DNA of 64,000 bases from Hymenobacter sp. H14-R3 (GTDB lineage Bacteria > Bacteroidota > Bacteroidia > Cytophagales > Hymenobacteraceae), in contig NZ_JASITD010000006.1 of assembly GCF_030063445.1 (NCBI RefSeq), forward strand, positions 124,362-188,361, in the 5' to 3' direction. Within the stretch, counting starts at the first letter, position 1; the number at the start of each line of letters is the position of its first letter. The notes under the pieces were generated by a model, which saw only the letters and a program-made list of their open reading frames with translations, ran no database searches and was not told the origin of the DNA. Shown here in pieces: positions 51,188 through 57,844 of the stretch. The position numbers were made by a program, and so were the translations under genes.

Positions 51188-52408
51188 CTAGCTCAGCGCA
51201 AACAACCAGGTGTACGCTACCGTGCCGTATAAAAACGTCATAAACAGCTGGTTATACAGCTGCCCGTCGCTGTCGAGCCCCAGCATAGCCAGGGCCACGC
51301 TCAGCGCGCCCACGGCCGCCAGCGCCCAGCCGGCCCAGCGCGAGTAGCGCTGCCGCTGGGGCTGCCCGGCCAGCCGCTCGGTGCCCACTAATGGAAACAG
51401 CAGCCCCAGCGCCACGAAAGCTAGCGTGCCCAGCCCCGGCACCGGCAGCAGCAGCATGCCCAGGCCGGCCGCCGCCGCCAGCCCCAGCAGGGCTAGAAAG
51501 TGCGTCGAGTGCAGCGTCTGGGCCGGGCTGAGGGCGTAGCGCCCGTAACGGTTCACGCGCAGCAGCGAGTTGAAGAGCGCGTCCTTAAACCAACTCAGGT
51601 AGGCAAAAACCAAGTACACGGGCAGCAGCACCGGCACGAAGTGCGCCACCGCGTAGGCCCCGATAAACAGCCCCAGCCGCAGCCGCGCACCCAGCGAACT
51701 CACCCAGTACATAAACCGCATAAACGTGCGGTACACCCAGTGCCGCGCCTTGAGCGCCTCCACCAGCCCCTGGCGGGCAAACTCGGAGGTGGGGTCGAGG
51801 CGCAGGGCTTCGCGGAAGTTTTCGAGGGCCTCGGCGGGGCGGTTGGTTTCGAGGGCCACCCAGCCGGCCTGGGCCTGCACGCTGCTGCTTTCGGCCCCGT
51901 GGCCCAGGGCGGCGCGGGCGGCGGCGCTGGCCGCGGCCCCGTGGCCCTGGCGGGCCAGGGTGCGGGCCTCCAGGCTGTGCAGGCCGGCGTGCTCACTGTC
52001 GAAGCTGAGGCCGGTGCGGGCGGCTTGCAGGGCGGCCGGCAGCTGGCCGCTTTGCAGGCGCAGCGAGCCCAGCAGGTGGTGGTAGTTGGCATCGGTGGGG
52101 TCGAGGGCCAGCGCCTGGTTGATGGCCGCCATCGCCTCCTTAAGCCGGTGCTGCCGGTGCTGCACCAGCGCCAGCGCATAAAAGGCAAAGTCGTACTCGG
52201 GGGCCAGGTGAATGGCCAGTTCGGCTTCCTGCTGCGCGGTGGGTAGCTGGGCTTCCTCATCGAGCAGGCACACGGCCAGCAGGGCGTGGGCCACCGGCTC
52301 GTGCGGGTCGCGGGTGAGGTGGCGGCGCAGCTCACTGGCCGCCTGGTCGGGGCGGCTCTGCTGCATCAGTAGCTGGGCGCGGGCCAGCCAGTCGGAAGAG
52401 TAATCCAT
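51188..52408 (-). CDS. TPR-repeat polytopic membrane protein of the AAA/TPR operon
   Basis: 406 residues from the ATG at 52408. Residues 1-200 are tandem TPR-like helices (EAMAAINQALALDPTDANYHHLLG, EALENFREALRLDPTSEFARQG). Residues 225-406 hold about five membrane helices (GLFIGAYAVAHFVPVLLPVYL, FLALLGLAAAAGLGMLLL, LAFVALGLLFPLVG, WALAAVGALSVALAML, LFMTFLYGTVAYTWLF). It is the last gene of a three-gene set with a TPR-AAA+ ATPase and another TPR membrane protein. An earlier in-frame ATG at 52465 would overlap the upstream gene by 23 bases. No family name is recognised; it may be a membrane anchor for the ATPase (inference). Confidence 0.75.
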   Translation of the reverse strand: MDYSSDWLARAQLLMQQSRPDQAASELRRHLTRDPHEPVAHALLAVCLLDEEAQLPTAQQEAELAIHLAPEYDFAFYALALVQHRQHRLKEAMAAINQALALDPTDANYHHLLGSLRLQSGQLPAALQAARTGLSFDSEHAGLHSLEARTLARQGHGAAASAAARAALGHGAESSSVQAQAGWVALETNRPAEALENFREALRLDPTSEFARQGLVEALKARHWVYRTFMRFMYWVSSLGARLRLGLFIGAYAVAHFVPVLLPVYLVFAYLSWFKDALFNSLLRVNRYGRYALSPAQTLHSTHFLALLGLAAAAGLGMLLLPVPGLGTLAFVALGLLFPLVGTERLAGQPQRQRYSRWAGWALAAVGALSVALAMLGLDSDGQLYNQLFMTFLYGTVAYTWLFALS

Positions 52409-52442
52409 AGAAACGGGTGGCCGGGGGCCACCGAGAGGTTTT

Positions 52443-53495
52443 TTAAGAATGCGAGTGCTTGTCAATCTGCTTTTTAAGGAAGAGAATGCTCAAGTAAAAC
52501 AGCAGGCCGCCGGCTGCCAGGCCTAGCATCTGCGGCATACTCAACGGCTTGCTGGCATCAAACAGACCCACGTAATCGCCCAGAAATGCCAGCACCGGTA
52601 CCACTATCACCAGCGCCAGCCACAGCTTCAGGCGCAGCTGCCACAACTGGGCGGGCGAAAGCCGGAACAAGGGGTCGTGCCGCGTGCGCCACCAGCCCCG
52701 CACCCAAAAGATAGGCAACATCACCAAGGTAGCCCCGCCCCGATAGCTGAGCACATGTTGCCCCTGCCACTCTTGCCGCAGCTGCTGCCGCCGGCCCACC
52801 AGCCAGCCGGGCCAGTGCTGCTCGCGCCGCGCCCGGCGCAGCAGGGGCACGAGGTCGGTACTGCGCGTGGGTGCCAGCCGGAGCGCCGCCGCCAGGTGCG
52901 CCTCCGCGGCGTGAAGCTCGCAACGCCGGAGCAACTGCTTGCCGCGCTGGGCGTGCGCCAGTGAGCTGTTGGGCGCGAGGCGCAACAGCTGCTGAAAAGC
53001 GTGGTCGGCCGCCGCTGGCTGGCTCAGCTGCTCTTGGGCCAAGGCGCGCCACAGCAGGCAGTCGGTGTGCCGGGCATCCAGGAAAAGCCCGCTGTCGGCA
53101 GTGGTAACCGTTTCGTCGGGCCGGTGCAATAGGTACTGTAGCTCCGCTAACAGCGCGTAGCTAGTGGCATTCATGGGGTTGAGCCGCAGGGATTCCTGAA
53201 TGGCATCGACTGCGGGCCACAGCTGGCCCTGCTGCCCGTACACCCGCGCCAGCGCCGCAAAAAGGGCGGCCGACTGCGGGGCCTGCGCCACGCCCTGCCG
53301 GGCAGCGGTGAGGGCTTCGGGCAGGCGGCCGAGTTGCCGTAGCGCCTCGGTGCGGCCCCATAATGCCTGCACCGAGGTCGGGTTTTGGGCTAGCACTTGC
53401 GCCGCCTGGGCCAGCGCCAGGGCCGGCTGGTTCAGATTCAGTAATTGCCAGATGCGCCGCGCTGCCAGCAGCTCGGGAGCGGATGGTGCTTGCAT
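52443..53495 (-). CDS. TPR-repeat protein with C-terminal membrane segments of the AAA/TPR operon
   Basis: 350 residues. Residues 5-225 are TPR-like repeats (ALTAARQGVAQAPQSAALFAALARVYG, AVDAIQESLRLNPMNATSYALLAELQ). Two to three hydrophobic helices follow (TLVMLPIFWVRGWW, LALVIVVPVLAFLGDYVGL, LGLAAGGLLFYLSILFL), ending in a charged KKQIDKHSHS tail. It starts 5 bases after the stop codon of the ATPase gene, so the two are surely co-transcribed. No known family is recognised. The shared TPR-plus-membrane layout with the next gene suggests the two proteins are distant paralogues that form a complex (inference). Confidence 0.75.
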   Translation of the reverse strand: MQAPSAPELLAARRIWQLLNLNQPALALAQAAQVLAQNPTSVQALWGRTEALRQLGRLPEALTAARQGVAQAPQSAALFAALARVYGQQGQLWPAVDAIQESLRLNPMNATSYALLAELQYLLHRPDETVTTADSGLFLDARHTDCLLWRALAQEQLSQPAAADHAFQQLLRLAPNSSLAHAQRGKQLLRRCELHAAEAHLAAALRLAPTRSTDLVPLLRRARREQHWPGWLVGRRQQLRQEWQGQHVLSYRGGATLVMLPIFWVRGWWRTRHDPLFRLSPAQLWQLRLKLWLALVIVVPVLAFLGDYVGLFDASKPLSMPQMLGLAAGGLLFYLSILFLKKQIDKHSHS

Positions 53496-53500
53496 GGCCC

Positions 53501-54862
53501 CTAGCTGCCCGGCTTTTTCACCCCCAAGTACACCAGAATATCATCGTACAGCCCGCCCTCGTTCGAGTACAGCGCGTAGTTGCGGGCCGTGGCAAACCAC
53601 TCTTTGGTGCTGGCCTTCACCAGTTTGGTGGCGTCGAGCAGGTCGCTTTGCTCGATGGGCAGCGGGCGGCCGGCGCGCATGGAGAGGCGCAGGCGCGTGT
53701 CTACCGCGCCATCGACCACGGCCTTGAGGTCGGCCCCGCTGAGGCCGGCGGTGCGGGCGGCCACGGCGGCGGCTTTTACGCTGCTATCCAGGGGTTTGCC
53801 CTTCAGGAGGATGTCGATAATGCTGGCGCGGGCGGCCTCGTCGGGCGGGGTTACGAGCACGATTTTATCGAAGCGGCCGGGGCGGCGAAAGGCGGGGTCG
53901 AGGTGCCAGGGCGCGTTGGTGGCGGCCATCACCAGCACGCCCTCGTTGGAGGCCGATACGCCATCGAGTTCCTCCAAAAATTGGTTGATAACCGTGCGGC
54001 CCGCGCTCTGGCGCAGGTCGTGGCGGTTGGCGGCCAGGGCATCTACCTCGTCAAAAAAAAGCACGCACGGCGCTTGCGCCCGCGCCAGCTCAAAGAGCTG
54101 GTGCAGGTTTTTCTCGCTATTGCCCAGCCACATATCCAGGATTTCGGCAATGCCTACGCTCAGGAAGTTGGCCTGCACCTCGCCGGCCGTGGCGCGGGCC
54201 AGGTAGGTTTTGCCGCAGCCGGGTGGGCCATACAGCAGCAGCCCGCCGCCGCTGGCCTTGCCAAAGGCCTTGTACAAGTCGGGAAAGTGCAGCGGGTGAA
54301 TGATTTTGAGCCGGATTTCCTCCTTCACCGCCTCCATGCCGCCCACGTCGGCAAAGGTGATTTTGGGCTTTTCGAGCCCGGCTCCCAGCGCGCTCGGCGG
54401 CAGCGTAGGGAAATCCGCGCCAGCATCGGTGGCGGGGCCGCTGGCGGGTACCCGGCGCGGGGCGCTGGCTTGCAGCTCCTGGCCCAGGGTGGCGTCGGCG
54501 AGGCTGGGGTCGAGGTGCAGGGCCTGGGCGTAGGCGTCGCGGGCGGCGTCGGGCTGCTGGGTGGCGGCCAGCAGGCGGGCGTGCAGCAGGTGCGCCGGCC
54601 CCAGAGTATCGTGTTGATTCAGAAGCTCTTCCACTACCACGAAGGCGGCCGAGGTCTTGCCCAGCGCGAAGTACGCATCGGCCAGGCCCAGCTGCAAGGC
54701 GGGGTCGGTGGGGTGGTAGCGCAGGCCCTCACGGTACAGGTCTTCGGCCTGCTGGTGCTGGCCGGCCTGGCGCAGCAGCCCGCCCAGGTGCTGGCGCAGC
54801 GGCAGGTTATCGGGCGAAAATTGCAGGGCGGCGAGCAGCGGTTGCAGCGTGGCGTCGGACAT
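53501..54862 (-). CDS. AAA+ ATPase (CDC48/FtsH-like module) with N-terminal TPRs
   Basis: 453 residues. Residues 5-130 are TPR-like (AEDLYREGLRYHPTDPALQLGLADAYFALG). A single AAA+ module follows: Walker A GPPGCGKT (212-219), pore-loop-like stretch ILDMWLGNSEKNL, Walker B LFFDEVD (268-274, Asp271, Glu272), sensor ATN and Arg fingers in RRPGRFD (326-332). The C-terminal helical lid carries GLSGADLKAVV. No protease or membrane segment. It looks like an unfoldase or remodeler whose TPRs recruit clients or the two TPR membrane proteins encoded next. I do not recognise a described system with this gene set. Confidence 0.85.
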   Translation of the reverse strand: MSDATLQPLLAALQFSPDNLPLRQHLGGLLRQAGQHQQAEDLYREGLRYHPTDPALQLGLADAYFALGKTSAAFVVVEELLNQHDTLGPAHLLHARLLAATQQPDAARDAYAQALHLDPSLADATLGQELQASAPRRVPASGPATDAGADFPTLPPSALGAGLEKPKITFADVGGMEAVKEEIRLKIIHPLHFPDLYKAFGKASGGGLLLYGPPGCGKTYLARATAGEVQANFLSVGIAEILDMWLGNSEKNLHQLFELARAQAPCVLFFDEVDALAANRHDLRQSAGRTVINQFLEELDGVSASNEGVLVMAATNAPWHLDPAFRRPGRFDKIVLVTPPDEAARASIIDILLKGKPLDSSVKAAAVAARTAGLSGADLKAVVDGAVDTRLRLSMRAGRPLPIEQSDLLDATKLVKASTKEWFATARNYALYSNEGGLYDDILVYLGVKKPGS

Positions 54863-54919
54863 AAGGCGGCAGGGTCAAAAACGGACCTGCGAAAGTACGG
54901 CGGCGGGCTGCCCGGCGCG

Positions 54920-55186
54920 TCAGGCGCGGTAGCGGGCCAGCACGGCGGCCCCGGCCTCGTCACTCAGGCCGCTTATCTCCACCTTTTTAAAGGGCGCGGT
55001 ATGGCCGCTCAGTAGCGTGACATCGCGCTTGGCCACGCCAAACACGTCGGCCAAAAAGGCCACTAGCACGGCGTTGGCTTGGCCGTTCTGCGGCGGCGCG
55101 GCCAGCCGCACGAACCAGCGCCCAGCGGGGCCGGGCAGCAACTGGTTGTGGCGCGCATTAGGCTTGGCCTGGAGGTGGAGAATCAA
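54920..55186 (-). CDS. DUF167 (YggU-type) small protein
   Basis: 88 residues from a TTG at 55186 (reads MILHLQAKPNARHNQ). DUF167 signature: KPNARHN, VRLAAPPQNGQANAVLVAFLADVFGV, VTLLSGHTAPFKKVEI. The fold is known but the function is not. An ATG at 55237 is also in frame, but the added residues (MLPCGLHDV) are encoded by the arm of the palindromic element 55195-55343, so the TTG is favoured. It sits between the AAA/TPR operon and endonuclease III. Confidence 0.8.
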   Translation of the reverse strand: MILHLQAKPNARHNQLLPGPAGRWFVRLAAPPQNGQANAVLVAFLADVFGVAKRDVTLLSGHTAPFKKVEISGLSDEAGAAVLARYRA

Positions 55187-55194
55187 GGGGTAAC

Positions 55195-55343
55195 GGGTAA
55201 TGAGTAAAAGAACGTCATGCAGACCGCAGGGAAGCATCGCACATGGGGCAGTAACTCAATCGTTAGCTCCGCTAATCTTCCGTTCAACGACGCGCGCCAG
55301 ATGCTTCCCTGCGGTCTGCATGACGTTCTTTTACTCATTACCC
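55195..55343. repeat. Intergenic palindromic element, family A (43-base perfect arms)
   Basis: Left arm 55195-55237 and right arm 55301-55343 are perfect complements over 43 bases. They combine GGGTAATGAGTAA with AAAGAACGTCATGC. The 63-base interior contains GGGGCAGTAACTC (55245-55257) and TCAATCGTTAGC, similar to the interior of 14141-14269. The right arm encodes the last codons and stop of the endonuclease III gene. Confidence 0.92.
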
Positions 55344-56080
55344 ACTGCCAATTGCCCTACCGGGCATACGTCCAGCATCACGCACCTTCCGCAGGCGGGC
55401 GAGTGAAAAAAGCAGCATTTTTGCCCGTGAAACATGAGCGCTTCGTGGTGGTCGTACACCTGCTGGGCCGTCCACTCGGGCGGGAGCAGGGCGGCCAGCA
55501 GCGCGTGGGCCGGGCCTTCGCCCACCTTGGGGCCGATGAGTCCCAGGCGCTGGGCCACCCGGTGGTGGTGGCTATCGACGGGCATGGCGGGCAGCCGCAA
55601 CGTGCTGAATAGCAGTGTAGCTGCGCTGGTTTTGGGCCCCACGCCCGTAATGCTTTCGAGCCAGGCGCGGGCCTCCGGAATGGGTCGGTCGGCTAGGAAG
55701 TCGAGCGAGCAGGGCGGCAGATTTTCGTCGCCGCAGCGGCGGCTTATTTCGAGTAGCACGGCTTGGATGCGGGGTGCCTTCTGCTCGGGCCAGGTGCAGG
55801 CGCTCAGGGCGCGCTGCACGTCGATGGTGGGGGCATCGCGCACGGCTTCCCAGGTGGGGAAAGTGGCGCGCAGCTGCTGGTAGGCGCGGTGCGAATCGGT
55901 GTTTTTGGTGCGGTGCGAAAGCAGGGCGCTTATCAATTCGCTCAGCGGGTCCTTGTCGCTGAAAAACGGAAATGGCGCGCCGTACGCGGCGCACAGCCGC
56001 TCGTGGGCCAGCAGGGCCAGCGCGCGGCGCGCCTCAAAAATAACGGAATCGACGGGCGCGGCCGGGCGGGAAGAAGGCAT
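55331..56080 (-). CDS. nth: Endonuclease III-type DNA glycosylase/AP lyase
   Basis: 249 residues. Removes oxidised pyrimidines and nicks at abasic sites. The HhH motif is ESITGVGPKTSAAT with catalytic Lys150, the catalytic Asp169 is in VDSHHHRVAQR, and a [4Fe-4S] cluster site C-X6-C-X2-C-X5-C uses Cys223, Cys230, Cys233 and Cys239. The first 30 residues are an extension relative to E. coli Nth. The terminal residues VGNE and the stop codon are encoded inside the arm of a palindromic element. The ATG immediately follows the T-tract of an upstream terminator, leaving no leader space. Confidence 0.93.
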   Translation of the reverse strand: MPSSRPAAPVDSVIFEARRALALLAHERLCAAYGAPFPFFSDKDPLSELISALLSHRTKNTDSHRAYQQLRATFPTWEAVRDAPTIDVQRALSACTWPEQKAPRIQAVLLEISRRCGDENLPPCSLDFLADRPIPEARAWLESITGVGPKTSAATLLFSTLRLPAMPVDSHHHRVAQRLGLIGPKVGEGPAHALLAALLPPEWTAQQVYDHHEALMFHGQKCCFFHSPACGRCVMLDVCPVGQLAVGNE

Positions 56081-56123
56081 AAAAAAGCGTACTGCAAACT
56101 TGGGTCAGAGGTTCGCAGTACGC
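56081..56123 (-). terminator. Rho-independent terminator directly before nth
   Basis: GCGTACTGC stem (56087-56095, 56115-56123) extended by AAC/GTT with one mismatch, followed in the minus direction by TTTTTT and then at once by the nth ATG. It belongs to the upstream exported-protein gene. Confidence 0.8.
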
Positions 56124-56149
56124 CCGTTTTAAGTGCCAATGGCGCTAGG

Positions 56150-57139
56150 TTACCTAGCCCCGCTATTGTAAAGCGCAATGGCCTGGCGCTGGGCCGAAGC
56201 CTGCTTGCCTTGCAGTACCAGCGGCACAATGAGCACCGGAATAGCCGCGTACAGCGCCGGCGAAATACCCGTGCTATTGGCCTGAAACGACTGGAGCGCC
56301 CCGTACACCAGTAGCGCGCCGCCCGCCACGTAGGCCGCAATCACGCCCTGCTGCGAGCGCCGGGCCTGGGCCAGCAGCGCCTGCGAGCCGGCATTGTCGG
56401 TAGTGGCCAAGGATAGGTTGCGGTTGTTGAGGCTTTGTACCGGGCCGTTGTCTTTGGAGAAATACTCCGTTTTGGTGGTGCGGTAGCCGCCGTAGGGCGA
56501 GCCACCAAACCCGCCGTAGCCAAAGCCGCCCATGCCCCCGTAGCCGTAGCCCGGCATGCCAAAGCCGCCCGGCGAGTAGCTGGTGTTGTAGGTGGCGTAG
56601 AGGCTGATGCGGCCCACCTTTTCACGGCGTAGCGTGGCCTCGCGCGACGAGTTTGGCAGCGTAGTGCGCACAAAGTGGCCGTTCTCGTTCTCATAAAAGC
56701 CCACCTCCGTCAGGTCCACGCGGCGCTGGCCGTCGAGCAGCAGGAAGTTGCGCCCAAATAGCGGCTGCTTCACCTCCACATCGTACACGTTGTAAACAGC
56801 CCCGCTTTTGAGGCCTACCTGGTAGCGCGTGGGGCGCGTAGAGCCGCCCATGATGTAGGGCCGGTTGAAGGGGCTTTCGCCAGGCTGCGGCGCGGTGGCC
56901 GGGGGCGCGGCCTCGGGTGCAGCCACCACCGGCGCGGGCCGGGCCGAATCGGGCGCGGCTACGGCAGCAGCGGGCACGGCCTCCAATTGCCGGGGCGTCG
57001 GGGCGGGCGCTACCTGGCGCGGGATAGGCGCGGGCGCGGTAGGAGCCCCGCCGAGCTGCCGCGGCGCATCCTGAGCCAGGGCCGGAAGCCCGGCGGCGCT
57101 CAGCCCCAGGCCCAGCACCGCAACAAACGGAAATTTCAT
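56150..57139 (-). CDS. Exported Pro/Ala- and Gly/Tyr-rich protein with C-terminal membrane segments
   Basis: 329 residues. A signal peptide (about 1-22) is followed by a Pro/Ala-rich region (about 25-95) with repeats of PAPTPRQ. A compact domain follows (about 95-185: YQVGLKSGAVYNVYDVEVKQPLFGRNFLLLDGQRRV), then a Gly/Tyr-rich stretch (about 195-225) built from GYGGMGGFGYGGFGG. The C-terminal part has two hydrophobic helices (IAAYVAGGALLVYGALQ and ISPALYAAIPVLIVPLVL). No family name is recognised. A CACTTTTG element at 57204-57211 is a possible promoter. Confidence 0.7.
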   Translation of the reverse strand: MKFPFVAVLGLGLSAAGLPALAQDAPRQLGGAPTAPAPIPRQVAPAPTPRQLEAVPAAAVAAPDSARPAPVVAAPEAAPPATAPQPGESPFNRPYIMGGSTRPTRYQVGLKSGAVYNVYDVEVKQPLFGRNFLLLDGQRRVDLTEVGFYENENGHFVRTTLPNSSREATLRREKVGRISLYATYNTSYSPGGFGMPGYGYGGMGGFGYGGFGGSPYGGYRTTKTEYFSKDNGPVQSLNNRNLSLATTDNAGSQALLAQARRSQQGVIAAYVAGGALLVYGALQSFQANSTGISPALYAAIPVLIVPLVLQGKQASAQRQAIALYNSGAR

Positions 57140-57203
57140 GCAGGCAAATAAAAGCTACATCGGCCAACTGCGGCCGGTGAGCAGCTAACGACGCCCTGCC
57201 TCG

Positions 57204-57211
57204 CAAAAGTG
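57204..57211 (-). promoter_or_regulatory. Possible -7 element (CACTTTTG) for the Gly/Tyr-rich protein gene
   Basis: One base from TAnnTTTG on the minus strand, 64 bases before the ATG. Confidence 0.35.
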
Positions 57212-57282
57212 CCCGCGCCGGGGCGAACTATTTTATTCGGCAAATGCACATGCTGCAAATATTATAAATAATTGAAAATAAG

Positions 57283-57693
57283 CTACTTAAGCAACTTTTC
57301 TAATAAGCTTAGACTATCGGCTAGGTCGTCGCCGCTGGCGAAGTCGAGGGGCTTTAAAATGTAACCACTCACGCCCAGCCGGGTGGCTTCGTCGCGGTCC
57401 AGGTCGAGGCCCGAGGTAGTGGTGATGAACACCGGAATGTGCGCCAGCGCGGGCGTGGCCCGCACCACTTCCAAAAACTCGAAACCGTTCATGCGCGGCA
57501 TATTCAGGTCGAGCAAAATGACCTCGGGCAGCGGCTCCACGGCGAGCGTGCCATTGCGGCCCAGCAGCATATCCAGCGCCTCCTCGCCGTTGAAGGCCGT
57601 CAGCAACTCGTGCGGCACACTGAAGCGGCCAAAGGATTTCTGGGCCATCATGGTATCAAAAACGTCGTCTTCTACAAGTAATACGGAGCGCAT
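57283..57693 (-). CDS. Single-domain response regulator (CheY/Rcp1-like)
   Basis: 136 residues, receiver domain only. Acidic pocket Asp9/Asp10 (VEDD), phosphoacceptor Asp62 in ILLDLNMPRMNG, Thr/Ser at TTTSG (about 91-95) and Lys114 in YILKPLDF. There is no output domain, so it acts through protein contacts. The phytochrome-type Rcp1-like loop between the Asp and the N-terminus (about 45-56) is typical of this subgroup. It follows a histidine kinase gene on the same strand, with a palindromic element in the gap, and is its probable phosphorylation partner. Confidence 0.93.
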   Translation of the reverse strand: MRSVLLVEDDVFDTMMAQKSFGRFSVPHELLTAFNGEEALDMLLGRNGTLAVEPLPEVILLDLNMPRMNGFEFLEVVRATPALAHIPVFITTTSGLDLDRDEATRLGVSGYILKPLDFASGDDLADSLSLLEKLLK

Positions 57694-57737
57694 AATTTTT
57701 TATGAATGGTTTTAGTACTAGTTAGTTGAGGGTGGCT

Positions 57738-57825
57738 GTCATTGCGAGCACAGCGAAGCAATCGCGTGTGAACGAGTTGTTTGGGTATCGTGCGGGTGCG
57801 ATTGCTTCGCTATGCTCGCAATGAC
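57738..57825. repeat. Intergenic palindromic element, family B (short)
   Basis: Arms of 28 bases (57738-57765 and 57798-57825), starting GTCATTGCGAGCACAGCGAA, with a single mismatch. Spacer of 32 bases. Related end word to 13603-13757. It lies between the histidine kinase and the response regulator genes. Confidence 0.87.
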
Positions 57826-57844
57826 AACCGCTTTAAGCAAATAA

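Noticed and set aside
8550..57825. The palindromic elements as insertion sequences or integrons
   Set aside because: No transposase, integrase or attC-type R-boxes are present, and no target-site duplication was found at the edges by eye. They are reported as repeats, not as mobile elements.
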